Part shown: positions 57,056 through 64,000 of the stretch, in pieces
Position numbering within the stretch: position 1 is the stretch's first letter
Layout of the letters: every line of letters begins with the position of its first letter
DNA from: Nitrobium sp046350935
Lineage (GTDB): Bacteria; Nitrospirota; Thermodesulfovibrionia; Thermodesulfovibrionales; Dissulfurispiraceae
Direction of reading: 5' to 3'
NCBI GenBank assembly: GCA_046350935.1
Contig: JAXLZK010000019.1
Span: 10,142-74,141 of the forward strand
Length of the DNA: 64,000 nt
Notes under the pieces: model-generated
Told to the model about the DNA's origin: nothing
The model's database searches: none
Seen by the model: only the letters and a program-made list of their open reading frames with translations
Program-made: the position numbers and the translations under genes

Positions 57056-58462
57056 TCACTGCGGCTCGTTTTCGGTTGCTGTAATTATGGATTTTTTCAC
57101 AAAATCCATCAATAATCCGAGATTTTCGCTCTCCAGGGAGAGAGGGGGCATAATGACGAGCACATTCCCCAGGGGACGCAGGAGAATGCCGTGCCGGCGC
57201 GCTGCATACGCGACTCTCCATCCCCTCTTCTCTTCCCAGGGATACGGTTCTTTCGTGTCCTTGTCGCGGACAAGCTCAATCCCTGCCATCAGTCCCCTGT
57301 TGCGTACGTCGCCGACGTGAGGAAGAGCTGCGATCCCTCTCAATTTTTCCTGAAGGAGGGAGATCTTCGGCGGCAGAGACGCGACTGTCTGCTCCTTTTC
57401 AAAAACATCCAGACAGGCGAGAGCGGCTGAGCACGCCAGGGGGTTTCCCGTGTAGGAATGCCCGTGAAAAAAAGTCTTCAACTCTTTGAATTCTCCGAGG
57501 AAAGCAGTGTAGACCGTATCAGTCGTCAGGGTGACGGCAAGGGGGAGATACCCGTTGGTAATGCCCTTGGAGAGGCACATGATATCGGGGACAACCTGTT
57601 CGTGCTCGCATGCGAACATCTTCCCTGTCCTGCCGAAGCCCGTCGCCACCTCGTCGGCGATCAAAAGGACGTTGTGGCGGGTGCAGAGCGCACGGACCCC
57701 ACTCAGGTATCCCTCGGGCCAGATGATCATACCCCCCGCCGCCTGCACCAGGGGTTCGACGATAACCGCAGCAGTTTCCGACGCATGGCGTTCGAGCGCC
57801 TCTTCCATCTCTTTCAGACAGGCGAGCGAGCAGTCAGAACAGGATTTTCCCAGAGCACAGCGGTAGCAGTAGGGAGCGGAGACTTTGCGGGTGGTGAACA
57901 GGAGGGGTGCGAAGGTCTGATGAAAGATATCCACCCCCCCGACGCTGACCGCTCCCAGGGTGTCCCCGTGATAGGCGTTGGTCAGGGACAGAAAAGATTT
58001 TTTTTCCGGCATCCCCCGGTGCAGCCAATACTGGAAGGCCATTTTCAGGGCGACCTCCACTGCCGTGGAGCCGTTGTCCGAATAGAACACCTTCGAAAGC
58101 CGGGGCTCCAGACCGGCAAAAGAACGGTCGACAACGGAGAGGAGCCGTTCGGCGAGGCGTATGGAAGGGAGATTGCCGAGGCCGAGAAGGGTAGTGTGGG
58201 CGACCTTTCCGAGTTGTTCCTGTATGGCCTCGTCGATCTCTTTTTTCCGGTGCCCGTGGATGGTGACCCAGAGCGAGGAGACGGCATCGAGATACCACCT
58301 GCCGCGCAGGTCTTTGAGAAAGCAGTCCCTCCCTTCCGAAATGATGACGGGCTCTTCTTCGCGCCACTCTTTCATCTGGGTGAAAGGGTGCCAGAGATAT
58401 TCCCTGTCGGCATCCGCAAGGCGCCGTATATCGTCGAGATAGCTTATACCGGCGGTGTTCAT
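57056..58462 (-). CDS. bioA: Adenosylmethionine-8-amino-7-oxononanoate aminotransferase
   Basis: The protein has 468 residues. BioA features are YLWHPFTQMKEW (substrate and SAM binding), LDAVSSLWVTIHGH, YSDNGSTAVEVALKMAFQYW, LTNAYHGDTLGAVSVGG, LIADEVATGFGRTGKMFACEH and the PLP lysine in LSKGITNGYLPLAVTL. It converts KAPA to DAPA in biotin synthesis. No other bio genes are adjacent. ATG 58462 lies nine nt after the -10 box TGATATACT and has no Shine-Dalgarno. Confidence 0.95.
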   Translation of the reverse strand: MNTAGISYLDDIRRLADADREYLWHPFTQMKEWREEEPVIISEGRDCFLKDLRGRWYLDAVSSLWVTIHGHRKKEIDEAIQEQLGKVAHTTLLGLGNLPSIRLAERLLSVVDRSFAGLEPRLSKVFYSDNGSTAVEVALKMAFQYWLHRGMPEKKSFLSLTNAYHGDTLGAVSVGGVDIFHQTFAPLLFTTRKVSAPYCYRCALGKSCSDCSLACLKEMEEALERHASETAAVIVEPLVQAAGGMIIWPEGYLSGVRALCTRHNVLLIADEVATGFGRTGKMFACEHEQVVPDIMCLSKGITNGYLPLAVTLTTDTVYTAFLGEFKELKTFFHGHSYTGNPLACSAALACLDVFEKEQTVASLPPKISLLQEKLRGIAALPHVGDVRNRGLMAGIELVRDKDTKEPYPWEEKRGWRVAYAARRHGILLRPLGNVLVIMPPLSLESENLGLLMDFVKKSIITATENEPQ

Positions 58463-58471
58463 GGCCCTATA

Positions 58472-58480
58472 AGTATATCA
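58472..58480 (-). promoter_or_regulatory. Extended -10 promoter TGATATACT, nine nt from bioA ATG
   Basis: On the minus strand TGA-TATACT is followed by TATAGGGCC and ATG 58462. The 5' leader would be two to three nt. Confidence 0.6.
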
Positions 58481-58570
58481 CGGAGCGTGAAAAAGATAAC
58501 ATCCGCCGCCGAGTTTTCCCTGTGCGCTGCGTCACTTTTTTAGGCCTTTTTTTACGGAGCCGGCGGAAGG

Positions 58571-58837
58571 CTACGCTTTCTTTTTCGTAATCCGGTAGAC
58601 GAAGGCGAGGATCTCCGCCACCGCCTTGTAGAGCTCGGGGGGGATCTCCTGGTAGAGGTCGAGAGTGGAGAGCACTTCCAGCAGCTGGCGGTCCTCTTTC
58701 AGCGGGACCTTATGCTCGCCGGCGATCCGGAGGATCTGCTCGGCGATGACGCCGCTCCCCTTCGCCACCAGCTTGGGGGCGGAATCCTTCTTCGCATCGT
58801 ACCGTACTGCCGCCGCTTTTTTTCGTCTGTCCGCCAT
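58571..58837 (-). CDS. FlhB C-terminal-domain homologue (YlqH/FlhX-like)
   Basis: The protein has 88 residues matching the cytoplasmic C-terminal domain of flagellar export protein FlhB: AAAVRYDAKKDSAPKLVAKGSGVIAEQILRIAGEHKVPLKEDRQLLEVLSTLDLYQEIPPELYKAVAEILAFVYR. It begins just after the point where FlhB has its NPTH autocleavage site, so it lacks cleavage and membrane parts. It lies 15 nt after the FliK-like gene. The same pairing is known in Bacillus (ylqG-ylqH). Such proteins can substitute for FlhB-C in substrate switching. Confidence 0.9.
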   Translation of the reverse strand: MADRRKKAAAVRYDAKKDSAPKLVAKGSGVIAEQILRIAGEHKVPLKEDRQLLEVLSTLDLYQEIPPELYKAVAEILAFVYRITKKKA

Positions 58838-58852
58838 CTCCTCAGCTCCCTC

Positions 58853-60337
58853 TCATGCTTCGATATCGACGATTCCCGGCGGAGGAGACATCTTTCCGAA
58901 CTGTTCCAGGGGGGAGTCCTGGGTGGAGTCGATCATCCGCGCGGAGGTGAGGCGCAGGCCTTTCCGAGAAAAGCTCTCCTTCAGCTCCTCCAGATGGGCC
59001 CCGATATCTGCCTGGAAGCCGGGGTCGTCAGCCCGGAAAGAGACATAGAACTCCTTGTTGTGCAGGAGCACCATCACCGAGAGGGACCCGGATTGTTCGA
59101 GATCGAGCTGCATCCTGCAGGAGCAGGAGGGGTTCCCTTTCCCGTCCCCTCTGCCCCGCTTGAATTCGACTTCCCCGTCTCTCAGCTCCTGCCAGCGTAC
59201 CGGCAGAAATGTATAGAAAGAGTCGTTGGTCTTCGAGAGGAGCTGGAAGGTTTCGATGTCCCGCAGAAGGCCGTCGATCTGTGCGGAAAGATTCCTGACC
59301 GTCTGTTCGGGAGACAGCGCTTCCAGCCCTTTGGCGGTGCCCGGCGCGCCCATCTCCCGTCCCATTTCCCGGCCCTTTGTCTCGAGCAGTTCCTTAAGCT
59401 GGAGAAGACCTGCTTTGAGATCGTGCCGGATAGCAGGGGCCCCCTGGTTCGCAAGGCTTCCTGCTTTTTCCGCCGGGGCGTTCTCTTTCTCCTGTCCAGA
59501 GACCAAGCTGCCCGCCGGAGCGTTCTGCGCCTCCTGATCAGGCAGTCCGGGAAGGGAGAGGGCGTCCTGTGCGGCATTCGACTGGGCTTCGCCGGAGCTC
59601 CCGGCTGGGCGGCTCAGTAAGGGAGAGAGCGCACCCTGTTCCGGCATGCCCGGAGAGGACTTCAGCTTCGCCTCGAATGCGACCCCGGTATTCTCCACGG
59701 CCTCCTTCAGAGAGGTCCCCAGCATCTTTTCGATGGCGACCATCAACTCCTGCTTCCTGTTCAGCTCAGCGGGCTGCTCACCCGGCGCACCAGGGAGCTG
59801 CTGACCGAGGAGGGCATCCACACGGCTCTGAATGTTCTGACCAGCGGACCTGAGGCTCGCCTGCAGGAGACTCTGCAACTGCACTTTTGTCTCGGGAGAG
59901 AGGGCGTTCAGATCGGCGGGCAGCTCCCTGATGATGCTCTCGATCACCTGCAGGGTGGCCGGGGCGCCTTGTGCCCCACTCTTCAGGAGACTCGCGGAGA
60001 GGTCCTGAAGGAGCCTGTTCATCGTAGTCCCGGCGAGAGTGTTTCCGGCTGTCTGACCCTTCGCGGCCGGCTCGGCGCGGCCCATGTAGTGCAGCCGCAG
60101 GTCCTGTCCGGGAGACGGGGTGTTGAGGACCCTGAAAAACACCGCCGAACCTTTCTCAAGGGGAACTTCGGTCCTGGCGGAGATAGTGTTCCCCTTTATG
60201 GAGAGGGAAACGCCGCCTGAAGGGAGGATTTCCATCACGTTTGCCCTGACGATCTCGCCCACCTTGAGGGACATTTCCTTCCCGGAGGGGCGGAAAATGG
60301 TGAGCCCGTCGGTGCCGGTAATCTTGAAATTAATCAT
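58853..60337 (-). CDS. FliK-like flagellar hook-length control protein
   Basis: The protein has 494 residues. The N-terminal part contains a small beta domain (VGEIVRANVMEILPSGGVSLSIKGNTISA). The middle is long, Ala/Gln/Pro-rich and low-complexity (about 100-330). The C-terminal Flg_hook-type domain (about 380-480) includes LEQSGSLSVMVLLHNKEFYVSFRADDPGFQADIGAHLEELKESFSRKGLRLTSARM. It likely measures or switches flagellar export together with the adjacent FlhB-C homologue. No other flagellar genes are in the window. ATG 60337 lies 10 nt after the -10 box TGATATAAT. Confidence 0.85.
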   Translation of the reverse strand: MINFKITGTDGLTIFRPSGKEMSLKVGEIVRANVMEILPSGGVSLSIKGNTISARTEVPLEKGSAVFFRVLNTPSPGQDLRLHYMGRAEPAAKGQTAGNTLAGTTMNRLLQDLSASLLKSGAQGAPATLQVIESIIRELPADLNALSPETKVQLQSLLQASLRSAGQNIQSRVDALLGQQLPGAPGEQPAELNRKQELMVAIEKMLGTSLKEAVENTGVAFEAKLKSSPGMPEQGALSPLLSRPAGSSGEAQSNAAQDALSLPGLPDQEAQNAPAGSLVSGQEKENAPAEKAGSLANQGAPAIRHDLKAGLLQLKELLETKGREMGREMGAPGTAKGLEALSPEQTVRNLSAQIDGLLRDIETFQLLSKTNDSFYTFLPVRWQELRDGEVEFKRGRGDGKGNPSCSCRMQLDLEQSGSLSVMVLLHNKEFYVSFRADDPGFQADIGAHLEELKESFSRKGLRLTSARMIDSTQDSPLEQFGKMSPPPGIVDIEA

Positions 60338-60347
60338 GGGTAATTCT

Positions 60348-60356
60348 ATTATATCA
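60348..60356 (-). promoter_or_regulatory. Extended -10 promoter TGATATAAT, ten nt from the fliK-like ATG
   Basis: On the minus strand a perfect TGA-TATAAT is followed by AGAATTACCC and ATG 60337, with no Shine-Dalgarno. Confidence 0.65.
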
Positions 60357-60499
60357 TTAAGCTTATTCCCTTCGTTTTCGGGGAATTCCGCGAAAAATGA
60401 AGAGGCACCGCCCGGTGCGCAAAGGTACCGGCCTTTGCAGAGGGTACGTCATGCGCTCATTTCTCTATGCATCCACCATGTTTCCGTGGGGTGATTTAC

Positions 60500-60508
60500 T
60501 GATAAAAT
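60500..60508 (+). promoter_or_regulatory. Extended -10 promoter TGATAAAAT for serS
   Basis: TGA-TAAAAT lies 21 nt before ATG 60530. Here a real leader with the Shine-Dalgarno TAAGGAGA follows, unlike the leaderless cases. Confidence 0.55.
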
Positions 60509-60529
60509 TATCTTTTTTAAGGAGAACGT

Positions 60530-61795
60530 ATGCTTGATGCAAAGTTTGTACGGAGCAACATCGATGTCTTGAAAGCGGCCCTGGAAAAGCGGGGCGCCTC
60601 GATAGACCTCTCCGGGTTCGTCTCCCGTGAAGAAGAGCGGCTGCGGCTGCTCAGGGAGTCTGAAGAGCTCCGGAACAAGAGGAATACCGCCTCCGAAGAG
60701 ATCGGAAAGCTGAAGCGGCAGGGCCAGGACACCGCCCCTCTGATGGCGGAGATGAAGGGCGTTGGGGACCGTATCAGGGAGATCGATGACACGCTGAAGG
60801 GGATCGAAGAGGAGACCGGACAGTTCCTGCTGAACATCCCCAACATCCCCCATGCGTCCGTTCCTGCGGGAAAGGACGAGACCGAAAATGCCGAGGTGCG
60901 GAAATGGGGGGAGCCGCGCTCCTTCGACTTCGAGCCGCTGAACCACTGGGACATCGCCGAGCCCCTTGACCTTGTCGATTTCGAGCGCGGCGCAAAGCTC
61001 GCCGGAGCGCGTTTTGCTGTCATGAAGGGCGCCGGGGCGCGCCTCGAACGGTCCCTGATGAATTTCATGCTCGACCTCAACACTTCCAAGGGATACAGGG
61101 AGATATTCCCCCCGATTCTGGTGAATCGCGAGAGTATGACCGGTACGGGTCAGCTCCCGAAGTTTGGTGCGGAGCTCTTCAGGGTCGAAGACCCGGAGCT
61201 CTACCTTATCCCTACTGCGGAGGTGCCGGTGACCAATCTCCACCGGGACGAGATCCTGCGGGAGGACCAGCTTCCAATCTATTATACGGCGTATACCCCT
61301 TGCTTCCGGCGTGAGGCGGGCTCTTACGGCAAGGATGTTCGGGGACTCATCCGGCAGCACCAGTTCAACAAGGTGGAGCTGGTAAAATTTACGAAACCCG
61401 AGGATTCGTACGATGAGCTGGAGAAGCTTACCCGGGATGCCGAGGAGATTTTGCAAAAACTGGGCTTGCCCTATCGCGTGGTGGTCCTCTGCACTGGTGA
61501 CATGGGCTTTTCTTCGGCGAAAACTTACGATATCGAGGTATGGCTTCCGGGGCAGAACAAATACCGGGAGATTTCCTCCTGCTCCAACTTCGAGGACTTC
61601 CAGGCGCGGAGGGCTACTATTCGCTTCAAGCGCGAGGGAAAGAAGGGAACGGAGTTCGTGCATACCCTCAACGGCTCGGGCCTCGCCATCGGCAGGACCC
61701 TGGTAGCCGTCCTGGAGAACTATCAGCAGAAAGATGGGACCGTCATAGTCCCCGAGGTGCTGCGGCCCTATATGGGGACCGATGTCATAAAATAG
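60530..61795 (+). CDS. serS: Seryl-tRNA synthetase
   Basis: The protein has 421 residues. The N-terminal tRNA-binding coiled coil (about 1-105) has SGFVSREEERLRLLRESEELRNKRNTASEEIGKLKRQG. Class II motif 2 is YTPCFRREAGSYGKDVRGLIRQHQFNKVELVKF. Motif 3 lies near the C-terminus: LNGSGLAIGRTLVAVLENYQQKDGTVIVPEVLRPYMG. It charges tRNA-Ser. The Shine-Dalgarno TAAGGAGA precedes ATG 60530. A double hairpin follows the stop. Confidence 0.97.
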   Translation: MLDAKFVRSNIDVLKAALEKRGASIDLSGFVSREEERLRLLRESEELRNKRNTASEEIGKLKRQGQDTAPLMAEMKGVGDRIREIDDTLKGIEEETGQFLLNIPNIPHASVPAGKDETENAEVRKWGEPRSFDFEPLNHWDIAEPLDLVDFERGAKLAGARFAVMKGAGARLERSLMNFMLDLNTSKGYREIFPPILVNRESMTGTGQLPKFGAELFRVEDPELYLIPTAEVPVTNLHRDEILREDQLPIYYTAYTPCFRREAGSYGKDVRGLIRQHQFNKVELVKFTKPEDSYDELEKLTRDAEEILQKLGLPYRVVVLCTGDMGFSSAKTYDIEVWLPGQNKYREISSCSNFEDFQARRATIRFKREGKKGTEFVHTLNGSGLAIGRTLVAVLENYQQKDGTVIVPEVLRPYMGTDVIK

Positions 61796-61819
61796 AAGCG
61801 GACGGGAAACAAAAGAAAA

Positions 61820-61871
61820 GAGGACCGCTTCTTTGGAAGAGCAGTCCTCATAAGCGCTTTTTTCAAGCGCT
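61820..61871. terminator. Tandem hairpins after serS
   Basis: GAGGAC (61820-61825) pairs with GTCCTC (61844-61849), with an inner CTTC-TTTG-GAAG pairing. A second stem AAGCGCTT (about 61853-61860) and AAGCGCTT (about 61865-61872) encloses a T-rich loop. Together they form a likely terminator between the convergent genes. Confidence 0.6.
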
Positions 61872-61906
61872 TGGGGGAGGTTGTCGCACAGCAGGGAGGA
61901 GCCCTG

Positions 61907-62239
61907 CTATATCTTCGCCTCCGCTGCGGCGTGCTCCTTTGCCCCTGCTTTTTCGTCCGCGGTCTTTGCCAGATAGCCGAAAGCGGTCCCGGTGATCGCT
62001 CCCACCGCTATACTCACGGCAGCCATGCAGGCGATTCCCAGCACAATGCCCATTGCCGCGAAGACCCGCACCCCCACCGTAGGCTCCACCGGCCCGCCCA
62101 TCAGATGCTTCAGCGCCATCATCGCCCCGTAGCTGCCGAGATAGAATCCGGGTATCAGCCCGAAAAACACGAAAACAATACCGCCGAGGGCCGCCCCGAT
62201 CTTCGTTCCCCTTTTCACTCTGTCTTTTCCGGCTTTCAT
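61907..62239 (-). CDS. Small Gly-rich two-helix membrane protein
   Basis: The protein has 110 residues preceded by the strong Shine-Dalgarno AAGGAGGGG. Two hydrophobic segments (IGAALGGIVFVFFGLIPGFYLG and AAMGIVLGIACMAAVSIAVGAITGTAFGYL) have GxxxG/small-residue spacing typical of glycine-zipper helices. The N-terminus is basic (KAGKDRVKRGTK) and the tail is Lys/Ala/Glu-rich. It is probably an inner-membrane protein. The function is unknown and I recognise no family. Confidence 0.78.
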   Translation of the reverse strand: MKAGKDRVKRGTKIGAALGGIVFVFFGLIPGFYLGSYGAMMALKHLMGGPVEPTVGVRVFAAMGIVLGIACMAAVSIAVGAITGTAFGYLAKTADEKAGAKEHAAAEAKI

Positions 62240-62451
62240 GACACCCCTCCTTGATGGACTTTGCTTGTTTTTTCGTGCATCCCTGTTTTCTCTCTCTATC
62301 TATAAAAGATTGCATACTTCATGCCAGAGATAAACACTTTGATTTATAAAGAAATAAAGCAGAGTCTCTTTTGCGGGAATGCTAAAATAGATGAAGGGAG
62401 TGGCAGGAATGCGAATTCCCCCCGAAAGAAAGGTGAAATGATTTTTCCGGC

Positions 62452-62489
62452 TTGACAAATATTTTCTGGCATGATAGTTTAATATTAAA
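62452..62489 (+). promoter_or_regulatory. marR operon promoter with 12-bp palindromic operator
   Basis: TTGACA (62452-62457), a 17-nt spacer and TAGTTT (62475-62480, preceded by TGA) form a promoter. The perfect palindrome TTTAATATTAAA (62478-62489) overlaps the -10 and start region. MarR proteins bind such AT-rich palindromes, so autoregulation is likely. Confidence 0.7.
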
Positions 62490-62509
62490 CCAATTAAATT
62501 AAAATTGTT

Positions 62510-62977
62510 ATGGAAGAGAACATCCACAAAAAGAGCGAGGAAACTGCAGAGGCGCTGCGGGTTTATGTCAAGCTTATGCGCGCCGCCGAATCGCTCACGG
62601 CGCGCATTCACCGTGATCTTGCAGAAGTAGATTTAACCGTCAGTCAGTTCGGCGCACTTGAGGCACTCTACCATCTCGGACCTATGACCCAAGCCGTGAT
62701 CGGGAAGAAGATCCTTAAGAGCAGCGGCAACATGACCCTGGTGATTGACAACCTCGAAAAGCGAGGGCTGGTGAGACGTGAACGGAACAAGGAGGATCGC
62801 AGGTATTTTACCGTACATCTGACTGAGGAGGGGGAGAGGCTGGTCAGCGAGTTTTTTCCGGCCCATGCCGAAAGGATTGCAGCTGAAATGGGTGTGCTGA
62901 CGCCGTCCGAGCAGGAGCTGCTGGGTACTCTTTGCAGAAAGTTAGGACGTGGAAGGGAGGCGGACAATGAGCAGTAA
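62510..62977 (+). CDS. MarR-family transcriptional regulator
   Basis: The protein has 155 residues. The winged helix-turn-helix spans about 45-110, with LTVSQFGALEALYHLGPMTQAVIGKKILKSSGNMTLVIDNLEKRGLVRRERNKEDRRYFTVHLTEEG, ending in the DxRxxxxxLT wing motif. Flanking helices serve dimerisation. It is the first gene of a marR-pirin-doxX operon, a common arrangement in redox or phenolic-stress responses. The stop overlaps the pirin start by 11 nt. Confidence 0.93.
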   Translation: MEENIHKKSEETAEALRVYVKLMRAAESLTARIHRDLAEVDLTVSQFGALEALYHLGPMTQAVIGKKILKSSGNMTLVIDNLEKRGLVRRERNKEDRRYFTVHLTEEGERLVSEFFPAHAERIAAEMGVLTPSEQELLGTLCRKLGRGREADNEQ

Positions 62978-63833
62978 GGAAGCGACTTTGAAAGGACAGG
63001 CATGCACCGTGAAAAGCATCTACAAGGGTCAGATGGTCACTGACGGAGCCGGGGTGAGGATACATCGGATTATAGGATCTTCCCGGCTCAGCGCTATAGA
63101 CCCTTTTGTCCTGCTCGATGAGATCCGGAGCAACGATCCCGGAGAGTATGCGGCAGGGTTCCCTATGCATCCCCACAGGGGAATCGAGACGATCACGTAC
63201 ATGAAACGCGGCGGTTTCAGGCACCGTGATTCCCGGGGCGGCGGAGGTCTGCTCACCGGCGGAAGTGTCCAATGGATGACGGCAGGCCGGGGTATCCTGC
63301 ATAGTGAGATGCCTGAGCAGGCGGGGGGCGAGTTATGGGGCTACCAGCTCTGGCTCAGTCTTCCGGCGAAGGACAAAATGGTTGAGCCGCGCTATCAGCA
63401 TCTGTCCCCGGACATGATCCCTGTCGTTGAAAAGCACGGTGCCGCCGTAACGGTGATCTCGGGCGCCTATGACGGTGTACGGGGCCCTGCAAAAAACCGG
63501 CTCGAGGCCGACTACTTCGACGTAGAGCTGAAAAAAGATGCTGTTTTTCATTTCAAGCCGGACGGGAAGATGAACTGCTTCCTCTACGTACATACAGGGA
63601 ATGTATGCATCTGTCCGAAAGGGGAGAGCCGGACCGTCGGCGAAAGAGAGCTGGCGCACTTAACGCCCGGGACTGAGGTGGAAATAACCGGCACCCCGCA
63701 CGAATCGGGGTTCCTCTTTCTTGCAGCGTATCCGAACAATGAACCGATCGTACGCGGGGGGCCGTTTGTCATGAACACGGAAGAAGAAATAGAACAGGCG
63801 TTTTACGATTACCGGAATGGTCGTATCGGATAG
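62967..63833 (+). CDS. Pirin-family bicupin protein
   Basis: The protein has 288 residues from ATG 62967, preceded by GGGAGG. The N-terminal pirin cupin has the metal site FPMHPHRGIETITYM and SVQWMTAGRGILHSEMP (three His and one Glu), and LWGYQLWLSLP. A second cupin follows (HFKPDGKMNCFLYVHTGNVCI). Bacterial pirins are iron-binding proteins with quercetinase or regulatory activity. The context suggests stress-linked expression under the MarR protein. The frame opens upstream to 62949 without a ribosome-binding site. Confidence 0.93.
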   Translation: MSSKEATLKGQACTVKSIYKGQMVTDGAGVRIHRIIGSSRLSAIDPFVLLDEIRSNDPGEYAAGFPMHPHRGIETITYMKRGGFRHRDSRGGGGLLTGGSVQWMTAGRGILHSEMPEQAGGELWGYQLWLSLPAKDKMVEPRYQHLSPDMIPVVEKHGAAVTVISGAYDGVRGPAKNRLEADYFDVELKKDAVFHFKPDGKMNCFLYVHTGNVCICPKGESRTVGERELAHLTPGTEVEITGTPHESGFLFLAAYPNNEPIVRGGPFVMNTEEEIEQAFYDYRNGRIG

Positions 63834-63884
63834 AGGACGATTCAATCCGGAATCATCCATAGGAAAAAAGGAGAAAAAAGGCAT

Positions 63885-64000
63885 ATGAAAACATGGAGAC
63901 TCATCGCGACGGACAACGAGACAACGACTTTTATCCTCAGGATAGTATTGGGAATCGTCTTCTTCCCCCATGGAGCGCAGAAAGTTTTGGGATGGTTCGG
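63885..64000 (+). CDS. DoxX-family membrane protein, N-terminal part (runs off the window)
   Basis: ATG 63885 follows AAAGGAGAA. The 38 visible codons give MKTWRLIATDNETTTFILR then IVLGIVFFPHGAQKVLGWF, the start of the first DoxX membrane helix with its FFPHGAQKxLGWFGG signature. It is the third gene of the marR-pirin operon, 51 nt after pirin. The rest lies beyond the window. Confidence 0.85.
   Translation, partial: MKTWRLIATDNETTTFILRIVLGIVFFPHGAQKVLGWF

Overview
This 64 kb window is bacterial and GC-rich. It carries one rRNA operon and mostly housekeeping and envelope genes. Gene content (HspR-controlled dnaJ/clpB, HDOD proteins, GH57/GH15 glycogen enzymes, a large outer-membrane barrel) and the 16S sequence fit a Nitrospirota-type (Thermodesulfovibrionia-like) organism. 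That assignment is inference from memory, not a computed placement. A 10-N scaffold gap at 27659-27668 shows this is a draft or metagenome assembly, so isolated frameshifts should be read with caution.

Layout. 1-8.4 kb: a frameshifted SBBP-repeat surface protein, a pair of tiny genes (a Lys-rich peptide and a secreted Cys-rich protein with beta-defensin-like spacing), an HDOD protein with its partner, an ABC-F ATPase (uup), a SelW-like protein, a MtaA/CmuA-type methyltransferase and a frameshifted CobW-type GTPase. 8.4-15.1 kb: a complete tetR-MFP-RND-OMF tripartite efflux operon. 15.2-18.4 kb: an HMA-domain gene with an in-frame TGA exactly at the first metal-binding Cys and a SECIS-like hairpin behind it (a candidate selenoprotein), then a lipoprotein, a TlpA-like thioredoxin and a porin. 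19-28 kb: an alpha-glucan block (GH15, glycosyltransferase, debranching enzyme, GH57) with a uracil-DNA glycosylase. 28.5-33.5 kb: ferritin-like protein, tRNA-Asn and dnaJ-hspR-clpB. 33.8-41 kb: rRNA methyltransferase, inositol monophosphatase, ferrochelatase, alcohol dehydrogenase, acetyltransferase. 41-45 kb: a lipid-linked glycosylation operon (PAP2-GT39 fusion, polyprenyl-phosphate GT2, flippase-like protein). 45-64 kb: a degenerate HDOD/AAA+ protein, mnmG-rsmG, the rrs-rrl operon without tRNA or adjacent 5S, rpoD, LysM protein, bioA, a FliK-like/FlhB-C pair, serS, and a marR-pirin-doxX operon.

Cross-cutting signals. At least seven genes have an extended -10 motif (TGn plus TATAAT-like) ending only 5-10 nt before the start codon and lack a Shine-Dalgarno, which suggests leaderless transcripts. 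Several dispersed palindromic repeat families sit between genes, including a ~210-240 bp repeat in inverted copies near 18.6 and 38.1 kb. The most interesting candidates are the UGA-containing HMA protein (15227-15526) and the defensin-spaced secreted protein (2112-2402).
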